NCBI GenBank assembly: GCA_011799875.1
Contig: CM022302.1
Span: forward strand, 375,304,775 to 375,368,774
Direction: 5' to 3'
DNA length: 64,000 nucleotides
From: Thinopyrum elongatum
Taxonomy: Eukaryota > Streptophyta > Magnoliopsida > Poales > Poaceae
The notes under the pieces are model-generated. The model saw only the letters and a list, made by a program, of their open reading frames with translations, was not told the origin of the DNA and did not search any database. Positions within the stretch are counted from its first letter, which is position 1. Every line of letters starts with the position of its first letter. Both the position numbers and the translations under genes were made by a program. Shown here piece by piece: positions 1 to 12,384 of this stretch.

Positions 1-2425
1 GATCTTAGCAACATAAAAAACGATCTTCTCTATCCTATAGTTCAGCTCACCACCAAACGTAATTGGTAGTGTGATCTTACCCTTCGGCTGGCTTCTTCCC
101 GGATTGATCCCTTGAAACATGCCCGTCTCTTCGAAATCTCCGTCGGGAATTTGTAACCTCTTGATCACATTGGGCGAGATCAAGTTTAGACCGGCCCCAC
201 CGTCAACTAGCATTCTTGAGGTTGCGAATTGTTGGGGAAACCAACAATGGCAAACACCCGACCGCGGTTGTGCGATCAGGGTGATCCTCGGCGTAAAAAA
301 TGATATGCGTGCAGGACCATTTCAGTGGCTTCTGGGCATCGATCGACGGCTCTGTCGCATTAATCTCGCGCGCCCACTGTTTAAGTTGGCAGTGAGAAGA
401 ATGCAACGAGGCGCCACCATCAATGCACATGGCCTCCGTAGCTTTTTGAAACTCATGCTCACTGGAGTCGTCGTCATCTTCGTGGTCATCATCCCCCTCC
501 TTTTTGTCACGGCCTCGAGCAGGCCTTTCTTGTTGTTTGTCTTTGCCGTGGCGGCCCCCTCGGCCACCACGCTTCTTGTTGGACCCTTCAGCACCATCCT
601 AGCCCTTCTCCTTGTCTCGCCTTTCATATTCGGCCTTCTGCCTCTTGACGAGCAGCTCAACCTGCCGGCAGTTCTGGAGGTCATGGCCCTTGGTGCGGTG
701 GATCTTACAGTATTGCTTGTCGGAGCCCTCCGGCTTGTCGGCAGCCGCCAAGTCCTGGCAGGCGGCGCACCCGGCAACCTTCTTGCCGGGGTCGTCAACC
801 TTGGTCTTCTTGGCAGTGCCGGGGTTGCCGGATCCCTCGACGGCAAGCACGGTTTTGCCCTTGCGCTTCCTATTACGCCGTCGGCCCTTCTTTACCGGGG
901 CGGCGGCGTCTTCATCTCCGGAGTTAGTTCCCGCGCCGGCATCTTTGCCGGGGTACTTCCTTCCTTCTTCAGCCCGAGCACATCTGTTGGCCAAAACATA
1001 AAGCTCGGCAACATCCGTAATCTTGTTCATCGCCAGCTCTTCGCGCATCTTATGATTGCGCACATTCTGATGGAATGTGCTGACAACAGCGGCAGGATGA
1101 ACATCCGGAATGTTGTACTGCACACGGCTGAACCTCTGTATGTATTTGCGTAAGCACTCGCCATCTTTCTCCTGGCCAGGAGCTTGGTGGCCTCCGGTAA
1201 AGGCGCCAACAAACTCGTGGCACAGGTCCGACCAAGAAGAGATGGAATCTACTGGTAGGTGCATCAACCACGACCTGACGTTGGGCTTGAGCACCAATGG
1301 GAAGTAATTGGCGAGCACCTTGCTGCCGCGAGCCCCGGCAGCTTGCATCGCGATGGTGTAAACGCTTAGGAACTGGGACGGGTGAGCCTTGCTGTCGTAT
1401 TTCTCCGGGACCTCTAGTTTGAACGTGCGGGTAGTAGGCCACTGGAATCGCCGCAGCTCATGGGTAAAAGCTGGACAACCCACCTCGTAAGGTAAGTCAC
1501 CAGGATCCCCCGGCGCAGGCTTTTCTATAGTGGGCCCTGCGCATGCTATCCGATTGATGGTGCGCTTCCCGCCGCTGCTCGATGGTAGTTCGAGCGTCTT
1601 CTTTGACCCGCTCCTGAAGAACTTGACGTTGGTCGCGGCGAGCTCGCGGATCGGACGACGCCGTGGATCCGTCATCGCGGGCATCGACCGTCAAGCTGGC
1701 GATCGCTGTCGTCATGGTGGAGGGGAGTGCACCATGGTCGCGGCGCCTCCGTTCTTCCCGTCATCGACACGCGCCGGCTCAGTGGACCGCCGCCGCGAAG
1801 GCTCCGCCAGCTGCGGCCCATCTCTATTGGCGAGACCGATGAGACTCTGGATCACAGCTCTCCATTCGTCTTGCTTCTCTGCAGTGGGAGGAAAATCCAG
1901 GAGGAGTTGTGCTCGCGTCAACGCTTCGGCTGGTGTAGGTGGCAGCGACAGGCGCGAAGAACGGGGGGTGCTCGGACTTCTAACCGCGTTAGAAGGAGCC
2001 CCATCATGGTTCCGTGGCCGTGCGCCATTTCCACCAGCATCTTGGCGTGCATGCCGGCCCTGTGCATCTCGAGAATGATGCTGAGGGCCCTTTCCGTGGG
2101 GATGCTCGGGGCCACCATCATTACGGTGCCGCTCGTCGCACACGGCCTGGGAAGACCACGGCGCACGCGCCGGCGGGGGTGTCTTGGAGCTCGCTGCGCC
2201 GCCCGTAGGCAGCACGGCCCCGCCCCCGGACCCAGCGGCGCGCGGGTCGTCGTTGTGGCTGCGGATGATGCTGCTCCCCTGGCTCCGCTCACCGGAACAT
2301 CGCGGATGCTCGTGATGTGCACCCCCGCCGCCATTCGTGTCTACACCGTCACCCATCCGTGCTGGCACAGGAAGATCGGCCGCAGATGAACCGATCGCCA
2401 TGATCGTCTTCTTCTTGGGAGCCAT
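1..2425 (-). pseudogene. Ty3/gypsy gag and protease start, decayed (element A)
   Basis: This is the gag region of a minus-strand gypsy retrotransposon that continues off the left edge. It starts with an ATG at 2425 (M-A-P-K-K-K-T). The frame is interrupted by TGA at about 1712 and again shortly after, then stays open from 1684 to 599, ends in TAG, and continues in the same frame to about 203. The 1684-599 part has the retrotransposon gag fold signature (around P-V-D-S-I-S-S-W-S-D-L and F-S-R-V-Q-Y-N-I-P) and a basic tail with a zinc-knuckle-like C-x2-H-x4-H-x4-C set (Y-C-K-I-H-R-T-K-G-H-D-L-Q-N-C). At about 185-205, in a shifted frame, there is a retropepsin-like V-D-G-G-A-G motif. It is a capsid/protease precursor of a mobile element, now non-coding because of stops and a frameshift near 240. 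Confidence 0.85.
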
Positions 2426-2484
2426 GGTGATCGAGAAACTGACGCGCTAACCGCTAGATTAGGTTTGCACAACTTCTCTTCTCC

Positions 2485-2504
2485 CCTACCTGGCGCGCCA
2501 AAGA
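2485..2504 (-). other. Primer-binding-like site of element A
   Basis: Directly inside the LTR edge, the minus strand reads TCTTTGGCGCGCCAGGTAGG. This has the T-T-G-G-C-G-C form seen next to LTRs of many grass gypsy elements. I cannot assign the primer tRNA from the sequence alone. Confidence 0.5.
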
Positions 2505-3346
2505 TGTCGGGGAAACGACACCTATGGGATCGAGTGGATCCCTTCTACGGTTTGGCAGGGAAGAGGGGTGCGCAAAGAGCAGATCTAACGATCAACACGA
2601 GGGATTTTTATCCAGGTTCGGGCCGCTGGGAAGCGTAAAACCCTAGTCCTGCTTTGTGTGTATATTCTGTGTTCTAGAGCTTCGGCTAGCTGCTAAGCAT
2701 GTAAGCTGGGCCAGAGAGTCCGAAAAGTCCAAATCCTCCTCCAGTATGCCTTGGGCCTCCTTTTATACGTCCAAGGGGCTGCCACAGTGGCACACATGAG
2801 GTGTAAAGTAGCCATGCTTATCACTGATGTCCTAGGACAAAACGCATTAAATGCGCTGGTTACGTGCCCCCTAGCTTTATCGGGGACAGGAATAGAGCCC
2901 GTCCTGTCCGTTGCCGCCTCACTCTGCCTTGACACGTATCCAGGCTGACGAGGCATGCAATGCCAGGCTGGCTGGCTAACCGCTGCGCTGGAACGGTGGC
3001 AGGATCTTCACGAAGATCTGCATGCCACTACGCACGTGCCCCTTGGGCCTTGGTCTTGACACTGTCGATGGTGTCAGAGCTCTTGAACCTCAAGGGTGGT
3101 GTTCTTGTCAGTGCTTCGCAAGTCATCCCGGCAAGGATCTTGCCGGGGCCTCGCGAGCCGCCCCGGCAAGGATCTTGCCGGGGCTCCAGCTTATCTTCTA
3201 CTCCCTGGTTACTGGCTTGGACACCGTCTTCGTTGTCTTGCATTCTGCCTCCAGCTTTCCCCGTCAAGCCTTGCCGCGGGCGTGGCTACAACTGCCCGCG
3301 CACAAGTAAGGGGTACTAAAAGGGCCCAAACTTTAGTACACCGACA
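2505..3346 (-). repeat. 5' LTR of gypsy element A
   Basis: An 842 bp terminal repeat with TG...CA ends (TGTCGGGG... to ...ACACCGACA on the plus strand). Gag follows on the minus strand, so this is the 5' LTR. The partner LTR is outside the window. The repeat has landed in the RNase H region of a second gypsy element, whose sequence resumes at 3347. Confidence 0.75.
3127..3183. repeat. Twin perfect hairpins in LTR A
   Basis: Two copies of the same palindrome lie 13 bp apart: arms CCCGGCAAG/CTTGCCGGG at 3127-3147 and CCCCGGCAAG/CTTGCCGGGG at 3161-3183, each with the three-base loop GAT. They are in the promoter-side half of the LTR for a minus-strand element. Confidence 0.75.
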
Positions 3347-5548
3347 GGCACTGTCTAGAGTTTTGCTAGCATAATGGATAACATTTAATTTCTTATCAAC
3401 TCTTTGTCCTAAAACAGCACCAACATCATAATCACTAGCATCACACATAATTTCAAAAGGCAAGTTCCAATCAGGTGGTTGGACAATAGGTGCAGAAGTT
3501 AAGGCTTTCTTAAGTGTTTCAAAGGCTTCTACACAATCATCATAAAAAACAAATGGAACATCCTTTTGTAAGAGATTAGTAAGAGGCCTAGAAATTTTAG
3601 AGAAGTCTTTAATAAACCTCCTATAGAAACAAGCATGACCAAGGTACTACGAATACCTTTAATATCTTTAGGACATTGCATTTTCTCAATTGCGTCAACT
3701 TTAGCTTTATCCACCTCAATACCTCGTTCAGAAAATTTATGCCCCAAGACAATACCTTCATTAACCATAAAGTGACACTTCTCCCAATTCAAGACAAGAT
3801 TAGTTTGCTCACATCTCTGCAAAACTCGATCAAGATTGCTTAAGCAATCATCAAAAGAAGTTCCATAAACAGAAAAATCATCCATGAAAACCTCAACAAT
3901 CTTTTCACAAAAATCAGAGAATATAGCAGTCATACATCTTTGAAAGGTAGCAGGTGCATTGCATAAACCAAAAGGCATACGTCTATAAGCATAAGTTTCA
4001 AAAGGGCAAGTAAATGTGGTTTTCTCTTGATCAGGTTGTGAAACAGGTATTTGAGAAAAACCAGAATCTCCATCAAGAAAGCAAAAGTGTGTGTGCTTAG
4101 ATTATCTTTCCAACATTTGATCAATGAAAGGCAGAGGGTAATGATCTCTTATAGTGGCTTTATTTAATTTTCTAAAATTAATTACCATTCTATAACCAGT
4201 AACAATTCATTGTGGAATGAGTTCATTTTTATCATTAGGAACAACAGTAATACCTCCTTTCTTAGGAACACAATGAACGGGACTTACCCATCTACTATCA
4301 GCTATGGGATAAATTATACCTGCTTCCAGAAGCTTTAGTATTTCAGTTCTTACCACTTCTTTCATCTTAGGATTCAATCATCGTTGGTGATCAACAACGG
4401 GTTTAGCATCAGGTTCCATATTAATCTTGTGCTGACAGAGAGGGGGACTAATGCCCTTAAGATCATCAAGAGTATATCCAATAGCAGCACGGTGCTTCTT
4501 CAGAATTTTTAATAATCTTTCTTCTTCATGTTCTGAAAGGTTAGCACTAATAATAACAGGATATATCTTTTTCTCATCAAGATAAGCATATTTCAAAGTG
4601 TCAGGCAATTGTTTTAATTCAAACACATGATCACATTTAGGTGGAGGAGGACCTCCAAGGATTTCAATAGGCAAATTGTGTTTAAGCAGAGGTTGTTGTT
4701 CAAAGAATATTTTTTCTATTTCATTTCTTTCACGCAAGTGCATATCATTTTCATGGTCGAGCAAATATTGTTCTAGTGGATCAGTAGGAGGCATGGCAAT
4801 AGAAGCAAGACCAATTATTTCATCCTTACTAGGTAATTCTTTATCACGGGGTTGTCTACTAAACTTGGAGAAATTAAACTCATGAGACTCATCACCAAAG
4901 CTAACACTGACAGTTTGTTTATGACAATCTATAGTAGCATTGACAGTGTTCAAGAAAGGTCTACCAAATATAATGGGACAAAAATCATCTTGTGGGGAAC
5001 CAAGAACTAGAAAATCAGTAGGGTATTTTATTTTCCCACAAAAGACTTCAACATCTCTAACAATCCCAAGTGGTGTGATGGTGTCTCTATTAGCAAGTTT
5101 AATAGTAACATCTATTTCTTCTATTTCAGCGGGTGCTATAATTCATAATTTCTTGGTATAAGGTAAAAGGGATAACACTCACACTAGCACCTAAGTCACA
5201 TAGGCCATGATAACAATGATCTCCTATTTTAACTGAGACAACAGGCATGCCAACAACAGGCATGCCAACAACAGGTCTATGTTTATCTTTTTCATCAGGT
5301 TTGGCAATTCTAGCAGCTTCATCATAGAAGTAAATAACATGCACATCAATATTTTTTACCAAGAGATCTTTAACCATAGCAACACTAGGTTCTACTTTGA
5401 TTTGCTCAGGGGGTTTAGGTGCTTTAATATTACTTTTGTGAACCATAGTTGATACCTTAGCATGTTCCTTTATCCTAACAGGGAAAAGGTGGTTTTTCAA
5501 TGTAAGCAATAGGCACAACTGGATCAACATTGTAAATGATAGTTTCAT
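3347..5548 (-). pseudogene. Athila-like gypsy pol remnant (element B)
   Basis: Decayed protease and reverse transcriptase of a second minus-strand gypsy element. In coding order there is a protease-like D-L-G-A-S-V-S-V-I-P motif (about 5200), a long linker (4953-4378), then reverse transcriptase with the catalytic F-M-D-D (about 3880) preceded by M-P-F-G-L-C-N-A-P-A-T-F-Q. The RNase H start (C-D-A-S-D-Y-D-V-G-A-V-L-G) at about 3440 is cut by element A at 3346. Several frameshifts and stops separate the open pieces (breaks near 4126, 3650 and 5125). The D-L-G-A-S-type protease and the overall order point to the Athila group common in Triticeae; the exact family is not assigned. Confidence 0.85.
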
Positions 5549-5598
5549 CTTTAGCTATTACCGGTTCTTTAATTTCTTATTTAATAGGGGGATGATAT

Positions 5599-6414
5599 TT
5601 AAACAATTTCTTCTTTAACATGAGTAGCAAATGATTCACAAAAAGCGGCTAGTATCTCAGAGTCAAGTCCATATTTAGTGCTAAACTTGTGAAAAGCATC
5701 GGTATTCATCAAAGATTTAACACAATCAAACTCAAGCTTAATACCTGACTCTTTACCTTCATCAAGTTCCCAATCTTCAGAGTTGCATTTAATTCTTTCT
5801 AAAAGATCCCACCTGAATTCAATAGTTTTCTTCATAAAAGAACCAGTACAAGAAGTATCGAGCATGGATTGATCATCACGAGAAAGCCGAGCATAAAAAT
5901 TTTGAATGATAATTTCTCTTGAGAGCTCATGATTGGGGCATGAATATAATATTGACTTAAGCCTCCTCCAAGCTAGAGCGATACTTTCTCCTTCACGAGG
6001 CCAAAAATTATATATATAATTCCGATCACGATGAACTAGATGCATAGGATAATTTTTTTGGTGAAATTCCAATTTCAATCAATTCCAGTTCCAAGATCCA
6101 ATATCATCGCATAGCCTATACCATGTCAATGCTTTTCCCTTCAAAGATAAAGGGAAAACCTTATTCTTAGCTTCATCTCCGGATAAACATGCAAACTTAA
6201 ACAATCCACAAATTTCATCCACATATATCAAATGCATATCAGGATGTTCAGTTTCGTCTCCCGCATAAGGATTAGCTAGCAGTTGTTCTATCATACCCGA
6301 AGGGATTTTGTAACCAATATTTTCAGTAGGTGCAATAGGTTGAGGAACAACTAATTGTGCTTCCGTTCGAGGTGAAGATACCCCGAACAAACCCCTCAAA
6401 GGATGGTTTTCCAT
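5599..6414 (-). pseudogene. Athila-like gypsy gag remnant (element B)
   Basis: Two open pieces (6414-6079 and 6078-5599) form a gag-like region starting with M-E-N-H-P-L-R-G-L-F-G. It includes the typical K-G-K-A-L-T-W-Y-R-L motif and a later segment R-E-G-E-S-I-A-L-A-W-R-R-L-K-S, both standard for grass Athila-type gag. A stop lies between the two pieces. It sits just inside the LTR and primer-binding site of element B, so it belongs to that element. Confidence 0.75.
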
Positions 6415-6491
6415 AGTAACAAGTGATAATAAATTTCAGCACGTAATAATAATTTTTCCTTACCAATTTCCACTTACCAAGAGCGCTTCAC

Positions 6492-6509
6492 TCCCTGGCA
6501 ACGGTGCCA
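6492..6509 (-). other. tRNA-Asp-type primer binding site (element B)
   Basis: The minus strand reads TGGCACCGTTGCCAGGGA, a close match to the TGGCGCCGTTGCCGGGGA site used by many grass gypsy elements. It lies 11 bp inside the LTR edge. Confidence 0.75.
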
Positions 6510-6520
6510 GAAAAGAGCCT

Positions 6521-8038
6521 TGATGACCCACAAGTATAGGGGATCAATCGTAGTCCTTTCGATAAGTAAGAGTGTCGAACCCAACGAGGAGCAGAAGGAA
6601 ATGACAAGTGGTTTTCAACAAGGTATTTTCTGCAAGCACTGAAATAGTCGGTAACGAATAGTTTAATAACAAGATAATTTGTAACAGACAAGTAACGGTA
6701 ACAGTAAATAAAGTGAAGCAAGGTAGCCCAATCCTTTTGTGGTAAAGGACATGCCAAAATGGTCTCTTATAATAAGCAAAGTGTTCTTGAGAGCACACGG
6801 GAATTTCATCTAGTCACTTTCACCATGTTGGTTTGATTTGCGTCCGCTACTTTGATAATTTGATATGTGGGTGGACCGGTGCTTGGGTGCTGTTCTTACT
6901 TGAACAAACCTCCCACTTATGATTAACCCCCCTCGCAAGCATCTGCAACTATGAGAAAAGTATTAAGATAAAATCTAACCATAGCATTAAACATTTGGAT
7001 CAAAATCGGTCCCTTACGAAGTAGCGCATAAACTAGGGTTTAAGCTTATGTCACTCTAGAAACCCATCATCTGATAACTACTCCACAATGCATTCCCTTA
7101 GGCCCAAAGATGGTGAAGTGCCATGTAGTCGACGTTCACATGACACCACTAAGGGAATCACAACATACATATCATCAAAATATCAAACGCATATCAAGTT
7201 CACATGATTACTTGCAACATGACTTCTCCCGTGACCTCAAGAACTAAAGTAACTACTCACAAATGATATTCATGCTCAAGATCAGAGGGGTATTAAATAG
7301 CATAATGGATCTGAACATATAATCTTCCACCAAATACACCATATAGTAATCAACTACAAGATGTAATCAACACTACTAGTCACCCACAAGTACCAATCTA
7401 AGGTTCCGGTACAAAGATTGAACACAAGAGATGAACTAGGGTTTGAGAGGAGATGGTGGTGTTGAAGATGTTGATGGAGATTGCCCTCCCAAGGATGAGA
7501 GGGTTGTTGGTGATGATGATGGCTTCGATTTCCCCCTCCGGGAGGGAAGTTCCCCCGGCGGAATCGCTCCGCCGGAGGGCAAAAGTGCTCCTGCTGAAGT
7601 TCCGCCTCGAGACAGTGGTGTTCCATCCCGAAAGTCCTCCCTTATTTTTTCTAGGTCAAAATGACTTATATACCAGAAGATGGGCACCGGAGGTGTGCTG
7701 GGCTGAGCACAACCCACCAGGGCGCGCCTGGGGGCCTGGCGCGCCCTGGTGTCTTGTGCTCACTAGGTGGCCCCCCTCTGGTAGTTATTTGCTCCAGTAT
7801 TTTTTATATATTCCAAAATAATTCTCCGTAAATTTTCAACTCATTTCGAGATGTGCAGAATAGGTATCTCTGACGTAGCTTTTTCAGGTCCAGAATTCTA
7901 GCTGCCGGTATTCTCCCTCTTTGTGTAAACCTTGCATTTTATGAGAGAAAAGGCATTATAATTACTTGATAAAGCATTATTATGCATAAAAATATTAGAA
8001 ATAATAGTAGGAAATCATGATGCAAAATGGACGTATCA
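6521..8038 (-). repeat. 5' LTR of Athila-like element B
   Basis: A 1.5 kb LTR with ends TGATGACCCACAAG... and ...TGGACGTATCA on the plus strand. On the minus strand it therefore starts TGATACGTCCATTTTGCATC, the well-known start of abundant Triticeae Athila-type LTRs (Sabrina-like; family name from memory, not checked). Primer site and gag follow inward. No coding gene is present inside; the open frames around 7350-7820 are incidental. Confidence 0.8.
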
Positions 8039-9037
8039 CTCCTCCTTCCCCTAGTGCATAACAAAGGTCTAGTACAAGGAGAAGAAGGAGAAGCGACCCC
8101 CACGACAACAGTCGGCATTCTTCTTCGCTCATATATGGTGGAGACTCTCCCTCACTGATTTTTTGACTGTCATGTATGGAGCCCCGACAGACTTAAAGTC
8201 AACCCGAAATGTCGTTTAATTCTCTTTCTGGCAAATCTAGGGCACTCGATATTTTCTACATATTCTAGCACAAGTCATGCTAAAATTCACGGAAAAATTC
8301 GGCATGACCTTTGCTAAAATAGGACATATCGAGCGCCTGAAATTTATCGGAACGAAAATGAATCAACACTCCGGTAAAACATAGGCCACTCGGATTTGCC
8401 CTGCGATACAAAGATGTCCATACACATACAACGATGTTTAAACTTGAAATTCTATCAGGATCAATTATCATAAGCATTCACACAGGAGCATTCAAACTGG
8501 TGCTCATTGCATTTCAATGGTTCAATATTGATAAAAACATTTCAATATATCTTATAACCTGAACATTTCATTTGGTTAAGAAGCATAACTAAATTTTCTT
8601 ACTAAATATTTCCATACCTAAATTTTCTTACTAAAATTTCTATTACTAAATTTCTCATATGGCATTCCGATACATTTCTATATTGAATTTTTTTTATACC
8701 TAAACAATTTCTATTACTAAAATTTCTATTCACAAGACCTAAAATTTCCTATTCTATTCAAAACACCTAAAATAGTCAAAAAAAACTACATTTACTCAAA
8801 TGACCTAAAAAATTATTCTATTAAAAACCTACATTCTATAATGTCTACATTCTAAAACCTACATTCAAATTACCTACATTCTATAAGAACAGAGAAAGAA
8901 GGGATGGAGGGAGGAGGGAGGGAGGGAGGGAGGAGGGGGGAGGAAGGAGGGAGGGAGGTAGGAGGAGCTACCTCACTGGCGGTGGTGCGCGGGCGGTGGC
9001 GCGCGGGCGACGGCGGCGGGCGGCTGCGGGTGGTGGC
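8039..9037 (+). mobile_element. CACTA transposon 1, interior 3' part
   Basis: No intact gene. The text resembles the AT-rich 3' interior of Triticeae CACTA elements (repeated C-C-T-A-A-A-A-T-T-T and C-C-T-A-C-A-T-T-C words, then a GA-rich stretch and a GGCGGCGG-rich stretch). The same GC-rich sequence resumes at 10635 and runs to a CACTA terminus at 11161, so the two pieces are one element split by the 9038-10634 insertion. The left end is not visible, probably lost to, or beyond, element B. Confidence 0.55.
8898..8966. repeat. GGGA-rich low-complexity tract
   Basis: A purine run made mostly of GGGAGGGA and GGAGG units, inside the CACTA 1 remnant. It is a simple repeat with no coding content. 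Confidence 0.8.
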
Positions 9038-10634
9038 TAATACGTCTCCAATGTATCTATAATTTTTGCTTGTTCCATGCTGTTATATTATCATTCTTGG
9101 ATGTTTTACAATCATTTTGTAGCAACTTTATATTATTTTTGGGACTAACCTATTGACATAGTGCCCAGTGCCAGTTGCTGTTTTTTGCTTGTTTTTTACT
9201 TCGCAGAATATCAGTACCAAACGGATTCCAAACGCAGCGAAACTTTTTGGAGATATTTTCTGGACCAGAAGACACCCAGTGGGCCAAACAAATACCAGAG
9301 GGGAGGTCCGAGGTGGGCACAACCCACCAGGGTGCTCTAGGAGGCCCAGGCGCGCCCACGGGGGTTGTGTCCCCCTCGGTAACCTCCCGCACCACCTCTT
9401 CGCCCTATAAATACCCAAATATTACAGAAACCCTAGGGGAGTCGACGAAACACAATTCCAGCCGCCGCAAGTTCCAGAACCACGAGATCCAATCTAGACA
9501 CCATCACGGAGGGGTTCATCATCCTCATTGGTGCCTCTCCGATGATGCGTGATTAGTTTATCATAGACCTACGGGTCCGTAGGCAGTAGCTAGATGGCTT
9601 TCTCTCTCTCTTTTGATTCTCAATACAATGGTCTCTTGGAGATCTATTTGATGTAACTCTTTTTTTGCGGTGTGTTTGTTGGGATCCGATGAACTTTGAG
9701 TTTATGATCAGATCTATATCCATGAATATTATTTGAGTCTTCTTTTGATCTCTTATATGCATGATTATTTATAGCCTCGTATTTCTTCTTCGAATCTTTG
9801 GTTTAGTTAGGCCAACTAGATCGATTTTTCTTGCCATGGGAAGAGGTGCTTTGTGATGGGTTCGATCATGCGGTGTTCTTTCCCAGTGACAGAAGGGGCA
9901 GCAAGACACGCATGTATCGTTGCTATTAAGGATAACAAGATGGGGGCTATTCCTACATGAATAGATCTCGTCTACATCATGTCATCGTTCTTATTGCATT
10001 ACTCCGTTTCTCCATGAACTTAATACACTAGATGCATGTTGGATAGCGATCGATGTGTGGAGTAATAGTAGTAGATGCAGGCAGGAGTCGGTCTACTAAT
10101 CTTGGACGTGATGCCTATATATTGATCATTGCCTTGGATATCGTCATAATTATTCGATCTTCTATCAATTGCCCAACAGTAATTTGTTTACCCACCGTGT
10201 GCTATTTTCTTGAGAGAAGCCACTAGTGAAATCTACGGCCCCTGGGTCTATTCTTTATCATATTTGCTTTGAGATCTATTTTTATTCGCTTTTGTTTTCA
10301 GATCTATTATTCCAAAAACCCAAAAATACCTTGATGCAATTTTTTGTCACTTATTTTATTTCGCGTTTTATCGAGATCTATTTATCCAATCTACACAAAT
10401 TTTATCCCGTCAACTTGACAATTTCTGGCGCCGTTACCCGAAGAGGGATTGACAACCCCTCATAAGCGTTGGGTTGCAAGTATTTGTTCTTTGTGTGCAG
10501 GTACTGTTTACATAGTGTTGCTTGGTTCTCCTACTGGATTGATACCTTGGTTTAATAACTGAGGGAAATACCTAGCTGTGCTGCATCATCCCTTCCTCTT
10601 TGGGGAAATACCGACACAGTCTCAAGCGACATCA
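9038..10634 (+). mobile_element. LTR-type insertion in CACTA 1 (truncated or non-autonomous)
   Basis: It begins TAATACGTCTCCAATG, a form common at LTR starts of Triticeae gypsy elements, and ends near CAAGCGACATCA. The flanks GTGGC (9033-9037) and ATGGC (10635-10639) look like a target duplication with one mismatch. An LTR-like part reaches about 10420 (...CAACTTGACA) and is followed at 10426 by TGGCGCCGTTACCCG, a primer-binding-like site. Only about 200 bp follow before the end, so no gag or pol is present. It is either a truncated insertion or a short non-autonomous element. Confidence 0.6.
10426..10443 (+). other. Primer-binding-like site
   Basis: TGGCGCCGTTACCCGAAG lies just after an LTR-like end (TTGACA) and resembles the tRNA-Asp-type site of gypsy elements, giving the element a plus-strand orientation. 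Confidence 0.5.
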
Positions 10635-11161
10635 ATGGCGCGCCGGCGACGGCGGTGGGCGACGGTGACGAGCGGCGGTGGCTGGCGACGACAACCAGAG
10701 AGCGCTGCGCGAGAGATATGGAGTGAGAGTGAGTGTGGTGAGGGAGGAAACCGACGGATCGGGGTAGGATAAGGTGGGCTTAGCAGCAACGCGGGCCATG
10801 CGCCCCGCGCTACGGTTAATGGCAGTAGCAGTAGCGCTCGTCTGGCACCCGCCTCTACTGCTAATTTGGGCCCACCACCTGCCCACGTGCAGATTTAGTA
10901 GCAGCGCGGGCCGTCGACCCGGCGCTACAACTAACATATTAGTTGTAGCGCGGTTTAGCAAACCACGCTGCTACTAAGGCTAGACCCGGGGGTGGCCTTG
11001 TGGCCCACTTAGCAGCAATGCTTGGGCCGTGGGCCCGCGCTACTGCTAAGTCTTACCTGTAGCGTGCACTCTGCGCCCTCGCTGCTGCTAGTTAGCAGTA
11101 GCGCCTTGAAAAGAGTCGTGCTACTGATAAGCCTTCACGTATAGGGTTTTCCCTAGTAGTG
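10635..11161 (+). mobile_element. CACTA transposon 1, 3' terminus
   Basis: A subterminal region with many inverted and direct copies of AGCAGTAGCGC / GCGCTACTGCTA (for example at 10820, 10900, 10925, 11010-11045 and 11090), ending in GGGTTTTCCCTAGTAGTG at 11161. The reverse complement starts CACTACTAGGGAAAACCC, the classic CACTA terminal inverted repeat. There is no gene. The repeats are the expected transposase-binding array. Confidence 0.8.
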
Positions 11162-11829
11162 TTTGATGTCATCTTTGCATGATTAAAACCCCTCTAAATT
11201 AAGATTTTTTAAGAAATGCTCGAATATAATGGATGATCAATGCACTATTGATTTCATGATCTACTAGGGTTCGTGGAAGATAGTATAGAGAAGATTGGTC
11301 CCCGAAGGGATCCCGTCGGCGATGATGGCAACATAATGGTTTCACCCAAGTTCTAGTCTACGGATGGGTAGAAGCCCTAGTTACTACATCTAGTGTATAT
11401 TGAACAAAAGGATGATTGCAATGGTGTAGATCTAATCTACAGCGAGCTAATTTACATGTGTACGCCTCATGGAATGACGTGATATTTGACATCTTTGACG
11501 AAGGGCGGTCAACCCTACATATATGTTGACTAGTGTTGGTAGTTAGGTAGTGATCTTCGAGGAGATGAGATGTAATTATGTGCTCCCACGATTACAGAGA
11601 CAATATCTCTTGTAACTTCAAGTCCGGCAGTTAGCATGCACATTCTTACCCCTTTCAAGCGCCTACTCTGGCACGGCTAGGTGCACGTCCGAGGGGTCCC
11701 TAAATACTCATAGATAGACTTGATACGTGCAGTCCATAGGGTATTCCCATCCAATTGTATTAGTATACTCATAGACGAGCCCCCTCTAGTACGTTAAAGT
11801 AGGCGACAATTTTACTCAAATAAGGTGGG
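11162..11829. other. Anonymous repetitive sequence, left of long-LTR element
   Basis: No gene, no clear terminal repeat. It is the left flank of the target into which the long-LTR element inserted and should be continuous in origin with 21594 onwards. Confidence 0.4.
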
Positions 11830-11834
11830 TGCTT
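11830..11834. other. Target site duplication TGCTT (left)
   Basis: TGCTT directly precedes the left LTR; the same five bases follow the right LTR at 21594-21598. Confidence 0.9.
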
Positions 11835-12384
11835 TGTCGGGGCCGGATTTCGGGGACACAATATATTCCCAGAAATTAACCCCTCGTGTCATCACCAGCC
11901 CAGGATTATTGTTACTGGTGGACACGTCCTTGTTACAGATTACCAAGCTATTACAAGAGTTGAATACAAGACCATAAAGGTCCAATGATACAACAATGAT
12001 GTCTAGTGGTGGATGACAGAATTAACTCGTGGTTCTCCAACGTCGATGGGGCTCCATTCCCACAGGAACAGCTGACCCGGATAATTCCTATCCTGCATGG
12101 CTACTATCCTAGGCTCCGCAGGGTCGTCGCTGTGGTACTCCTCATAGAAATCCTGACCTGGCCAAGTAAATAGCCAGGGACAAGCCTGTGAGTACGTTGG
12201 AATGTACTCGCAAACATTATGAACAAAAGATATACCGAATGCAGCAGTTAAAATATAAGATCATGATGAACCAAACTTTATGCGTATGCTCATGGCATGA
12301 TAAAATATTAGCATGTGAAAATATATAAAAAATTGTTAGTGATAAACAAGGAAATTCAAAGGAAAACAAATTAAAAGAAATGTC

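Noticed and set aside
119..1153. A 344-codon plus-strand frame with hydrophobic stretches
   Set aside because: Antisense shadow of the minus-strand gag of element A; the hydrophobicity mirrors Lys/Glu-rich codons on the other strand.
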